From NCBI RefSeq assembly GCF_001467585.1, contig NZ_LNXY01000004.1, positions 1-64,000 on the forward strand: a DNA stretch of 64,000 bases, in the 5' to 3' direction. The notes under the pieces were generated by a model. It saw only the letters and a list, made by a program, of their open reading frames with translations. It was not told the DNA's origin and did no database searches. Source of the stretch: Legionella drozanskii LLAP-1 (GTDB lineage Bacteria; Pseudomonadota; Gammaproteobacteria; Legionellales; Legionellaceae). Each line of letters opens with the position of its first letter. Position 1 is the first letter of the stretch. Shown piece after piece: positions 34,797 through 42,211 of the stretch. The translations under genes were made by a program, and so were the position numbers.

Positions 34797-35357
34797 CTAA
34801 AGCCCAGTAAGTTGTAAATGTTGAGTATCTAACTGATCTAAAAGAAGTTTAGGATCAGAACTGACTTGCGGAATTTTTGCTTGCTCTTGGCTTATGAATT
34901 CATTAGTTGTGCAGGTTTCAATGAATTCGAGCAGATGCTTAAAATAGTCTTGAATATTTAAAAATCCTAGAGGTTTACTGAGGAGTCCTATTTTAATAGC
35001 ATTCCAAGTTTCCAAAGCTTCCTCAAGCGTACCTAAACCCCCTGGCATGACTACGAATGCATCGGCATGTTGTTGCATCCATAATTTTCTTTCCTGCATG
35101 GTTTCTACGATATGGAGAGCATCTAAGGTCTCAAGAGGTATTTCCTTCTTGAGCAGCTGAGAAGTTGTTACACCAATCACCTTGCCCCCATTTTCTTTTA
35201 TTGTAGTAGCCAGAAGACCCATTAACCCCATACTCGAACCGCCATAGATAAGAGTTAAATCTTTTTTAACAATTTCATTGGCCAGGGTAATTACTGCTTG
35301 GGTAAATAGGGGATGGTTACCAAAATTTGCCCCTAAATAAACGCAAAGTGATTTCAT
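34797..35357 (-). CDS. LOG family protein (cytokinin riboside phosphate phosphoribohydrolase type)
   Basis: The 186-aa Rossmann-like protein has the family signature VMPGGLGTLEEALETWNAIK and the N-terminal VYLGANFG and YGGSSMGLMG motifs. LOG proteins cleave the N-glycosidic bond of AMP-type nucleotides. They were long misannotated as lysine decarboxylases. The bacterial role is usually nucleotide salvage. It is a single gene, divergent from the GFA protein gene. Confidence 0.9.
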   Translation of the reverse strand: MKSLCVYLGANFGNHPLFTQAVITLANEIVKKDLTLIYGGSSMGLMGLLATTIKENGGKVIGVTTSQLLKKEIPLETLDALHIVETMQERKLWMQQHADAFVVMPGGLGTLEEALETWNAIKIGLLSKPLGFLNIQDYFKHLLEFIETCTTNEFISQEQAKIPQVSSDPKLLLDQLDTQHLQLTGL

Positions 35358-35544
35358 TTTAAGTCATTAAAAAAGTGGTTACGATACCTTATTAATAGAA
35401 ATAACAAAAGGGGTTTAAAATGACGGAGCTAAACTATTGCTAACCTCTTTTGTAATTTATAGACTTCCTCGATTCAATTAGGCCTGATGTCAATAAGAAT
35501 GAGTTATGACTAAGGGATGTTCACCCAGTAATAGGAGTTTAAAA

Positions 35545-35955
35545 ATGAATCAGTATCAAGGGGAATGTCTATGTGGTGCCTGTCGGTATGTCATCACAGC
35601 AGAACAAAAACCCCTAGCAATGTATTTGTGCCACTGTAGTCGATGTAGAAAAGAAACTGGCACGATTCATGGTGCCAATGTGTTCTTTGAAGAGGCTCAA
35701 TTATTATGGAAGAAAGGCAAAGATAATATTAGCTTCTTCAAGTTAGAAAATACAAGAAAACAACGAGCATTTTGCAAGATTTGTGGTAGCCCACTTCCTA
35801 GACAGGAAAACAGCCAGGTTATTTTGCCCGCAGGCTCATTAGATAATAATATTTCTCTTGAACCAACGGCGCATATTTTCTATGAAAGTCGCTCAACTTG
35901 GGAAGATAGGCTAATAGATTTAAAACGATTTGATGAGCTACCAAAAGTTGAGTGA
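35545..35955 (+). CDS. GFA family zinc protein (glutathione-dependent formaldehyde-activating-like)
   Basis: The protein has the Mss4-like zinc fold of the GFA family, with GECLCGACRY, LCHCSRCRKETG and FCKICGSPLP supplying cysteines for two zinc sites. The ATG at 35545 is preferred, because AGGAG lies seven bases upstream and it gives the usual family N-terminus (136 aa). The frame is open to an ATG at 35506. The family name derives from one enzyme, and most members have unknown function, so a role in formaldehyde handling is only possible. Confidence 0.82.
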   Translation: MNQYQGECLCGACRYVITAEQKPLAMYLCHCSRCRKETGTIHGANVFFEEAQLLWKKGKDNISFFKLENTRKQRAFCKICGSPLPRQENSQVILPAGSLDNNISLEPTAHIFYESRSTWEDRLIDLKRFDELPKVE

Positions 35956-36047
35956 AGCAGATTTATATACTATTTCTTATCATGGATTAAGGACTGCCGT
36001 CATTGGCCAATGTCTTTGCTAGGATCTGCCATTAAGGAAATTTTGAT

Positions 36048-36608
36048 ATGCATAAGTTGCAGCGCGAATTTTATAATAGAGAGACCAGTCTAGTGGCGAA
36101 AGAGTTGCTTGGGCATTGCTTAGTTCATGAGGTTCAAGGAATAAAAAAAATAGGAAGAATAGTAGAGGTTGAAGCCTATTTGGGAGAGCAGGATTTAGCA
36201 TCCCATACTGCTCGAGGTTTAACAAAGCGCACGGCAATTATGTTTGGACCGCCTGGATATGCGTATGTCTATATGATTTATGGCAGGTACTTTTGCTTAA
36301 ATGTGGTAACAGAATCTGTCGGAGTAGGCGCTGCGGTATTAATCCGCGCCATTGAACCCATCGCAAACATCCACGAACGAACTCAAGGGCCTGGCTTATT
36401 ATGCCAATCTATGTCTATTGACCGTCAATTAAACGGTCAGGATTTATTAAGCGATAAGCTATTTATTAACGATATGGAATATAAAAAACCAGAATATATT
36501 GTAGAAACACCTAGAATTGGTGTTTCCTATGCCAAAGAGTGGGCTGACAAATTATTACGATTTTATATTCAAGACAATGCCTTTGTTTCGCGCCTTAAGC
36601 AGAAGTAG
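36048..36608 (+). CDS. DNA-3-methyladenine glycosylase, AAG/MPG type
   Basis: The protein excises alkylated and deaminated purines from DNA. The 186 aa show the AAG signatures LVAKELLGHCLVHE and the catalytic Glu in GRIVEVEAYLGEQDLASH. The intercalating loop and nucleotide pocket are AIMFGPPGYAYVYMIYGRYF, followed by NVVTE and VLIRAIEP. It is unrelated in fold to the AlkA glycosylase encoded 11 kb away, so the organism has two enzymes for the same type of lesion. It appears to be a single gene. A short GC-rich repeat-like stretch follows at 36,609-36,640. Confidence 0.92.
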   Translation: MHKLQREFYNRETSLVAKELLGHCLVHEVQGIKKIGRIVEVEAYLGEQDLASHTARGLTKRTAIMFGPPGYAYVYMIYGRYFCLNVVTESVGVGAAVLIRAIEPIANIHERTQGPGLLCQSMSIDRQLNGQDLLSDKLFINDMEYKKPEYIVETPRIGVSYAKEWADKLLRFYIQDNAFVSRLKQK

Positions 36609-36763
36609 CTTGATGCAGCGAAGCGGAACCAAGGTTTCAACCGTTCCCTTATCTGATTAATCGTCGGTCATGAGATGACATAAAAACCAATGGTCGATCA
36701 ATATTTGCCTAAGCTGTTCTAATAATCTACAATTGTTTTAGGTTACCTAATTAAGGTTTAACT

Positions 36764-37315
36764 ATGAGCAAAAAAAAAAAACTATCCTATGTTGTTGACG
36801 CTAGTGAATTAAAGGTTAGATTTGCTGAGTTAAAGAAATCAATTGAAGCAATTAATGATCCTGGCTCATTCATCCCGGGCCGTGTGCATAATCATTTGCT
36901 CCGAAAGGGCGTCTATGAAGATACGATAGAAAGTTTAAGAAGACCCAATAAACAGAATTATTTTAAAAATGAAAAAATGAATAATTTTGCTAAATTTACT
37001 TTGGGCACAGAGAACCTAACTTCAGAAGCTTTTGCTGAATACAATCAAGGTATAAGGGAATATTTTCTTGAGTTGCCTGAAAAAATTCAAGAACTTAAAA
37101 AAGTGAAACGAGAATTAAAAACATTGATCCAAGCAGCTGATAAACGGGTTCCAGCCCTTTTTAAAACGGGGAATGTGAAAGAGTCTATTCGTGATGTGGT
37201 AGATTTGGAAAAGGTTACTGAGTTATTGGCCTTTGCCGAAGAAACACGCGATCTTATGGAAGCCAATCGTGAGCTTTTTGTATCGAATGATAGTGATAAT
37301 TATACTTTATATTGA
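36764..37315 (+). CDS. Hypothetical helical protein with A12 tract at its start
   Basis: The 183-aa protein is not recognised. It is largely helical and charged (ELPEKIQELKKVKRELKTLI) without membrane segments. Codons 3-6 are all AAA, giving an uninterrupted run of twelve A (36770-36781) directly after ATGAGC. Such a run could slip and turn the gene on or off. It converges with the DUF3775-like gene, and a bulged hairpin lies between them. AAGG upstream supports the ATG. Confidence 0.6.
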   Translation: MSKKKKLSYVVDASELKVRFAELKKSIEAINDPGSFIPGRVHNHLLRKGVYEDTIESLRRPNKQNYFKNEKMNNFAKFTLGTENLTSEAFAEYNQGIREYFLELPEKIQELKKVKRELKTLIQAADKRVPALFKTGNVKESIRDVVDLEKVTELLAFAEETRDLMEANRELFVSNDSDNYTLY

Positions 37316-37331
37316 TAACTAGTCGCGTACT

Positions 37332-37370
37332 GTCTCGAAGTTTGCAAATCTTCGTGAAAGATTTCGAGAC
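37332..37370. terminator. Bulged hairpin between convergent genes
   Basis: AAATCTT (37346-37352) and AAGATTT (37358-37364) form an inner stem with a five-base loop. GTCTCG (37332-37337) and CGAGAC (37365-37370) form an outer stem, with an eight-base bulge on one side only. There is no T-run. It may be a factor-dependent terminator or a structured repeat. Confidence 0.35.
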
Positions 37371-37456
37371 GGCTTTGCAATCAGTAGACTATATAAATCT
37401 GAATGCACTTTCCTTTATCAAGCCTAGCAACTACGCTTTTAAAATTTATACCGTTA

Positions 37457-37819
37457 TTATTTCATTTTTGTGAAGCCTAAAATATTTAGGCCATTTTCAA
37501 TATGGTTTATTACGTTGGGCTGTGATAATAGATATTGTCCTATATGCCTTGTTAGTTGATTTTGAGCGACATTAAACGCCTCAGCGAATTCGCTTTTTTT
37601 AAAATCTCCTTGACCTATATACATTAAAGCAACCAAAGTTGCTTGTTGGTCAGGAGGTAAGTTATTTATTGTGGCAAGTAGGTTTTGATACTCAGGATCA
37701 GATAAAATATGCGATGTATCTTCCTGAGTGGTCAATTTGGGATATTCATCTATCTTTCCCTGAAAATGCTTTATTTTAGCAAGAATATTTCTAACTTTTT
37801 GAGGTTCGATATTCATCAT
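37457..37819 (-). CDS. DUF3775-like protein
   Basis: The 120-aa protein resembles the DUF3775 family, with NNLPPDQQATLVALMYIGQGDF followed by a helical segment and YLLSQPNVINHIENGLNILG, matching the family's usual WLGRGD-type core and leucine-rich end. Its function is unknown. A TATAAT-like -10 (minus strand, 37847-37852) lies 27 bases upstream of the ATG. It is a single gene. Confidence 0.7.
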   Translation of the reverse strand: MMNIEPQKVRNILAKIKHFQGKIDEYPKLTTQEDTSHILSDPEYQNLLATINNLPPDQQATLVALMYIGQGDFKKSEFAEAFNVAQNQLTRHIGQYLLSQPNVINHIENGLNILGFTKMK

Positions 37820-37916
37820 TTAGATTTCTTTTCCCGTTATATCTTAATTATAGTCTAAAGACTTTGATGCAGTTTTACTGCCAGTAATTAGATAACATAA
37901 ACGCAAAAAAACTTGT

Positions 37917-39128
37917 TTAGTTTTGTTGCCGCGTCTCAACGGTTGAGCTATCTGTACCAATTAAAACGTAGCTTTTTAGTCGAAGAGAAAATTGATGCAA
38001 CACATCCAACCCTGATTCTTCCGCTTTTTTGCACCATTGGCTTAAAGAATCAATTAACTCCTTTTGAGAGGATACTTTTTTTAGCCAAATTTGTTGCAAT
38101 GATTGACGATAATTATAAACCAGCTGTAATTGTTCAAAACGATTTAGTAAGGCTTGCAAATGCGAATTTGTATTTGTAGTTTCTTGGCGCAATAGACGGT
38201 TAGCCGACTTAAACAAATACCATTCATTTTTATTTTTAATATGCTTGCGTTTTTCATTTTTCAATACGGGAACAATCACCCCTTTGTAATAATCGGACAT
38301 AATTTGAAAACGATTACCAATGACGGCTCTTATGGTATGTAAATCAACAGCTAGTTTGGTATGGTCTCTTGCTAATTTTGGAGGTAATTTTTTTACCTTA
38401 GCAAGCCCCAAAAAGCCTAGGCAACGTATATAAAACCAACCTAAGTCGAATTCCCACCATTTCACAGAAAATTTAGCAGAAGAAGCATAGGTGTGATGAT
38501 TATTATGAAGTTCTTCCCCACCTATTAAGAAGGCTAAAGGAAATACATTGGTTGACTGATCCTGGCATTCAAAATTGCGATATCCCCAATAATGACCTAC
38601 GCCATTCACTACCCCTGCAGACAGCGGAATCCACATCATTTGTATCGCCCAAACAGTAATTCCAGGAATACCAAATAGGAGTAAATCGATTAGAAACATA
38701 AGAAATAGTCCACGGCTTGAGTGACTAGAATATAAATTTCGCTCAATCCAGTCATTTGGAGTCCCATGAGAATATTTTTCAATCATCTCTTTGTCTCTTG
38801 CTGCTTCGCGATACAATTCCGGAACCTGCCAAAAGACTTTTTTTATACTAGAAACTTGGGGACTATGTGGATCCCCTTCAACATCTGTCATTGCATGGTG
38901 TTTACGATGGATAGCAACCCACACTTTTGTCACCATACCGGTGGTCAACCAAAGCCAGAATCGAAAAAAATGACTCACAATTGGATGGAAGCTTAAAGCT
39001 CGATGAGTTTGGCAACGATGCAAATATAGAGTAACTGAAGCAATGGTGATTTGCGTTAGTAAAAAAACTGCTAAAACATATCCCCAAACTGGTAGGTTTA
39101 AGATGCCAAATATCATAAAGAGTCTCAC
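37917..39128 (-). CDS. Acyl-CoA/acyl-lipid delta-9 type fatty acid desaturase
   Basis: This integral membrane di-iron desaturase introduces a double bond in acyl chains, adjusting membrane fluidity. The three histidine boxes are HRCQTH (residues 37-42), HRKHH (about 75) and HNNHH (about 210). Four or so membrane segments are visible (YVLAVFLLTQITIASVTLYL at the N-terminus; FLMFLIDLLLFGIPGITVWA). The C-terminal 130 residues are cytosolic and helical. The 403-aa length is normal for bacterial stearoyl-CoA desaturase-like proteins. It is a single gene. Confidence 0.9.
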   Translation of the reverse strand: MRLFMIFGILNLPVWGYVLAVFLLTQITIASVTLYLHRCQTHRALSFHPIVSHFFRFWLWLTTGMVTKVWVAIHRKHHAMTDVEGDPHSPQVSSIKKVFWQVPELYREAARDKEMIEKYSHGTPNDWIERNLYSSHSSRGLFLMFLIDLLLFGIPGITVWAIQMMWIPLSAGVVNGVGHYWGYRNFECQDQSTNVFPLAFLIGGEELHNNHHTYASSAKFSVKWWEFDLGWFYIRCLGFLGLAKVKKLPPKLARDHTKLAVDLHTIRAVIGNRFQIMSDYYKGVIVPVLKNEKRKHIKNKNEWYLFKSANRLLRQETTNTNSHLQALLNRFEQLQLVYNYRQSLQQIWLKKVSSQKELIDSLSQWCKKAEESGLDVLHQFSLRLKSYVLIGTDSSTVETRQQN

Positions 39129-39518
39129 TTATCTATTTTAACTCAATTCCATTGCCACTATTGACTTAAGAATTCCATTTAGAGTTAATTGTTTCAATTT
39201 ATCTTCAGCACAAAAACAGCCTACCTAGTAGAACACATCTGAAATAGATAACCCAGTTTAATTATAGTACATAACGGTTTGCATTCTCCTCACCACTTGG
39301 TTAAACCATAGAGCGGAACTGATTCTCTCTTTTGCCGAAAAGAAAAAAGAAATCAATGATTACTTGGGTAGAATACAAGCAGTTTTGGCTGCATAAAAGC
39401 AAAGAAATGCAGGATATTGAGAGTACTATAGCTATTGAGATAAAACCATCCTTTTCACCCCATAAATATTCGTTCAGTACTATACTTAAAATGCAACTCT
39501 TTTATCAAGGAAGTCATC
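39129..39518. other. Intergenic region, no gene recognised
   Basis: This 390-bp gap separates the divergent desaturase and DUF3309-type genes. A frame at 39332-39526 exists on the plus strand but has no Shine-Dalgarno and no family resemblance. The only notable element is the CTATACTTAA site before the DUF3309-type gene. TAAAAT close to the desaturase start may be its -10, without a clear -35. Confidence 0.5.
39480..39489 (+). promoter_or_regulatory. sigmaS-like -10 element
   Basis: CTATACTTAA matches the extended -10 preferred by the stationary-phase sigma factor (C before TATACT, then TAA). It lies 29 bases before the 54-aa gene. The same 10-mer occurs before the 26-aa gene (40554-40563) and before the UspA gene (55415-55424). 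Confidence 0.5.
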
Positions 39519-39683
39519 ATGCTTAGTACTATCATATTAATTTTATTGATTCTTTTTCTCATAGGTGGATTACCAACTTGGGGATACAGTAGAGGATGGG
39601 GATATCGACCTGCTAGTATTATTGGACTTATCTTGGTGATATATCTCATTTTGGTTTTATTGGGTAAAGTCCCACTCGGATAA
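39519..39683 (+). CDS. DUF3309-type small membrane protein
   Basis: A 54-aa frame reads MLSTIILILLILFLIGGLPT followed by WGYSRGWGYRPASI and a second hydrophobic helix ending in GKVPLG. This matches the small two-helix DUF3309 membrane proteins found across proteobacteria, whose function is unknown and whose expression is often stress-linked. AAGGA lies seven bases before the ATG, and a strong terminator follows. The upstream sigmaS-like site suggests stationary-phase expression. Confidence 0.85.
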   Translation: MLSTIILILLILFLIGGLPTWGYSRGWGYRPASIIGLILVIYLILVLLGKVPLG

Positions 39684-39703
39684 TGAACAAATAAATTGTT
39701 TTA

Positions 39704-39741
39704 AAGAAAAAGCCAGAGACGAAAGTCCCTGGCTTTTTCTT
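39704..39741. terminator. Strong bidirectional terminator
   Basis: AAGAAAAAGCCAG pairs with CTGGCTTTTTCTT around an inner GAC/GTC pair and a GAAA tetraloop. It has A-rich and T-rich flanks on both strands. It serves the DUF3309-type gene on the plus strand and the 226-aa membrane protein gene on the minus strand. Confidence 0.88.
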
Positions 39742-39754
39742 AAGGGCTTTACTG

Positions 39755-40435
39755 TTAGCGCATATCCTCATCAACGCGGGTTTCTGAGGTGACCTTAGCT
39801 ATTTCCTTTCGTTTACAACTCATGCCACAGCAAGCGCCTATACAACTGGACAGCGCTCCCACAAAAAAAAGTAAAAATATCAGCCAGGAGCTACCCTCTA
39901 AAGTATCGGGTGATACTCTAACAAGAGATTGGCTAGCGACGGCTTCTTTATTCTGAGTAGCAGGCCCCAAGTTTTTGTTCTCTGTAGCGAGATCAACCTT
40001 TTGCGGCAGTGTATCCGAAACGACCACTGTAGGCGCTAGAACCTTATTATACCCTGAAATATAGTGGGTTAAAGGCATTACAAATAAGGCAGCTAATAAC
40101 AAGGAAATACTCCATGTTATAAAGCCATAGAGCACGCCTCCATGACAATGACCATAATGATATCGTCCTAAATATCCAGCTACAAAACCTGCGGTACCCA
40201 TTGATGCAATGACACCAATTAAAAGTCCAAGAAATCCTCCAATTGCAATGGTAGTTGCTCCAGTGGAAGAAGAATTATAGGCACTCAAACTGATTGCAAT
40301 ACCAAACAGTTGGAGTAAAAAACCTAGTCCCACTCCCACAAAGGCTCCAGAAATGATTGCAGACCAAGACATACGAGGTTGATAGGGTAAGCAATCAGAA
40401 GCTGTAGGATCGGTTGATATGTTATGATTATGCAT
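39755..40435 (-). CDS. Multi-pass membrane protein, unknown function
   Basis: The 226-aa protein has about four hydrophobic segments: two Gly-rich helices (AIISGAFVGVGLGFLLQLFG; IAIGGFLGLLIGVIASMGTA), one near residue 110 (SISLLLAALFVMPL) and one near the C-terminus (WLIFLLFFVGALSSCIGACC). A soluble loop of about 60 residues separates the last two. Five cysteines sit around and after the last helix, and GRYHYGHCHGG is His-rich, which hints at metal binding without proof. It is preceded by AAAGGAC and lies 12 bp after a 26-aa membrane peptide gene, so the two form an operon. Confidence 0.7.
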   Translation of the reverse strand: MHNHNISTDPTASDCLPYQPRMSWSAIISGAFVGVGLGFLLQLFGIAISLSAYNSSSTGATTIAIGGFLGLLIGVIASMGTAGFVAGYLGRYHYGHCHGGVLYGFITWSISLLLAALFVMPLTHYISGYNKVLAPTVVVSDTLPQKVDLATENKNLGPATQNKEAVASQSLVRVSPDTLEGSSWLIFLLFFVGALSSCIGACCGMSCKRKEIAKVTSETRVDEDMR

Positions 40436-40447
40436 AATTAAGTCCTT

Positions 40448-40528
40448 TTAAAGTACGTGGGAAACCACCCAAATTAATAGTAAGATACTGATAGGAACAC
40501 CTAATAACCACCCCAAAATATAACCCAT
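40448..40528 (-). CDS. 26-aa membrane microprotein
   Basis: A tiny frame encodes MGYILGWLLGVPISILLLIW followed by VVSHVL and a stop. It has one membrane helix. The evidence is a strong AAGGAG seven bases before the ATG, an exact CTATACTTAA promoter-like element 25 bases before the start, and tight linkage to the 226-aa membrane protein gene. Similar very short proteins with a YILGWxLGxP pattern occur in other bacteria, but I know no function for them. Gene callers usually miss it. Confidence 0.65.
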   Translation of the reverse strand: MGYILGWLLGVPISILLLIWVVSHVL

Positions 40529-40553
40529 GATAATCTCCTTATATATATTCCTA

Positions 40554-40563
40554 TTAAGTATAG
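40554..40563 (-). promoter_or_regulatory. sigmaS-like -10 element
   Basis: CTATACTTAA on the minus strand lies 25 bases before the 26-aa microprotein start. The same 10-mer precedes the DUF3309-type gene, with TACTATACTTAA shared between the two sites. It would drive the microprotein and the 226-aa membrane protein together. Confidence 0.5.
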
Positions 40564-40732
40564 TAGACGATACAACTAAGTAGTTTGAAATTTAAGTATA
40601 GGCATTAAATGCTGCTCTTCAAAGGTGATCATTCACGGGAGACTGCGAGCTCAGATAAGCCCAATTTACTCAAGCATTGGTATTAAGGAAAGCTACGATA
40701 GAAGATATATATAGTCGTCTTCCATTTAGAAA

Positions 40733-41815
40733 TTAAATCAATTTAGCGGTGTCGTCTTGACTAGGTTGTTGCTGCTCAGCAAATGGATAATCGCCAAGCA
40801 CGCGATGATTAACAATATCTAGATAAAATTCTTTTGTGCCTTGAGTTTGTCCTTTACCTGGATGTTCAATCGCTTCTTGAGCGAATTTTACGATTTTATC
40901 ATAAGCAGTTTTAGCATCAACTTCTCCATCATCAAATGCCTTAATTTCTTTAAGAATCTTATCAATACGATGGGGAACTCGCTGGTCATCATTATCCACT
41001 CCGCCTTTAAAGAGAATAAAAAAAATACCAACTTTCCATGGGGTATTTCTAATATGATCTTTGATATTTTTTAAATGTGTCTCAATAGGGGGATTGTCCG
41101 AGAATTCTGGCATTTCTACATCTTTTACCAGTGCCTCAAAAAAACTTTCTCCCTCTTCTTGGGGTGGTGTTTCTAGAGTTATCGCCTTTTCCCCTCTCTT
41201 TATTTCTTCAGCACTCAGCTGGGGCAAAAGTTGTGTACATTGGAAAACAGGCGCAGAAATTAAACCTTTGGAGGAAAAACCTGGACATTGCTTTCCAGCT
41301 TGTTGCATTAAAAGCCACATTTTTTTTACATTGTCATTTAGAACTGTTACATAATCTTTTAAATCAGGTATAGATGACTCCTCATATCGTTCGCGAATGA
41401 GATTATTAGCCTGGGCTTTCTCAAAACTAAATTCCTCACCTTCCATGGGTATCCATTCTTGATTTGCAACATAAGTCCGCATTAATATGCCAACAAAACG
41501 ATTCCCACTACGAATGGGATTCTGGGTTTCTACCTCAAACTCTAATTTCATTATCGACTGTATGATTTTTAAAATCATCTCATTGTCGCCATTAGCCTTT
41601 TTTATAATTTGTTCAGCCAAATAAGTTTTTATCGACTCCGGAATTGTAGTCGTCTTTTTATATTCTTCCTGAGTCAAGCCAATATTAGCTAAATATAGAT
41701 CCGGTCGTTCGGATGTAATTAATGCTTTTAACGTAGGGTCTAGCTTAGAAAAATTATCTTGTTCATAAAGTGGCAAATTTTTTATTATATCGCTAAGAGC
41801 TTTCGTTAAGGACAT
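40733..41815 (-). CDS. Hypothetical protein (360 aa), possible effector
   Basis: The protein is not recognised. It is soluble, mainly helical and acidic, with no signal peptide. The N-terminal part reads MSLTKALSDIIKNLPLYEQD, and the C-terminus is polar and Gln-rich (EQQQPSQDDTAKLI). A segment near residue 270 (WKVGIFFILFKGGVDNDDQR) is the only hydrophobic patch. CTATACT (minus strand, 41847-41853), 31 bases upstream, is a good -10. A transposase remnant lies 140 bp upstream, so the gene sits at the edge of the accessory region. Confidence 0.6.
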   Translation of the reverse strand: MSLTKALSDIIKNLPLYEQDNFSKLDPTLKALITSERPDLYLANIGLTQEEYKKTTTIPESIKTYLAEQIIKKANGDNEMILKIIQSIMKLEFEVETQNPIRSGNRFVGILMRTYVANQEWIPMEGEEFSFEKAQANNLIRERYEESSIPDLKDYVTVLNDNVKKMWLLMQQAGKQCPGFSSKGLISAPVFQCTQLLPQLSAEEIKRGEKAITLETPPQEEGESFFEALVKDVEMPEFSDNPPIETHLKNIKDHIRNTPWKVGIFFILFKGGVDNDDQRVPHRIDKILKEIKAFDDGEVDAKTAYDKIVKFAQEAIEHPGKGQTQGTKEFYLDIVNHRVLGDYPFAEQQQPSQDDTAKLI

Positions 41816-41957
41816 ATTGTTTTCCTTAAAAAATAATTACTCTCCCAGTATAGATGGAAAAAATTAAGACAAAATTAAGTTTCAATGACTAATGCAGAGC
41901 GCAGAATTGCCTCAACTTAACTGTTACCGAAGGGGACGGGGAAAGATAGGGGCGAGC

Positions 41958-42118
41958 ATGGATTTATATTTAAAACATCAACCTAGACGTTATCAACGAA
42001 TCTCCAGGTTGGTAAAGAAGCGTATTCAGGACTAGTTGGTGAAACGCATGGTTATCATCGAAAATCAGCAACGCGACTATTAACAGCCAGTCATAGCATT
42101 TCTTGTAAGACAGATTAG
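41958..42118 (+). pseudogene. Frameshifted N-terminal fragment of an integrase-type transposase
   Basis: Two frames together recall the start of insertion-sequence integrase proteins that read RRYxxAxKxEKxxILDE...TGYHRKxAIRLL. The first frame gives LKHQPRRYQRISRLVKK. After a shift the second gives KEAYSGLVGETHGYHRKSAT and RLLTAS. Only about 50 codons remain and both frames end in stops. The identification is from remembered motif resemblance, so it is moderate. Nothing else was found in the 396-bp gap. Confidence 0.45.
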
Positions 42119-42211
42119 ATATTATTTTGAGCTTAAATCATACAAAAAGCTCCTGTTGAATATTATTTGTTCATGCAATAGAATGCTGTAGCATTTTCAA
42201 TCCTAGTCATT

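Noticed and set aside
39332-39526. Plus-strand frame of 64 codons overlapping the DUF3309-type start
   Set aside because: It has no Shine-Dalgarno and overlaps the sigmaS-like element and the start of a better-supported gene.
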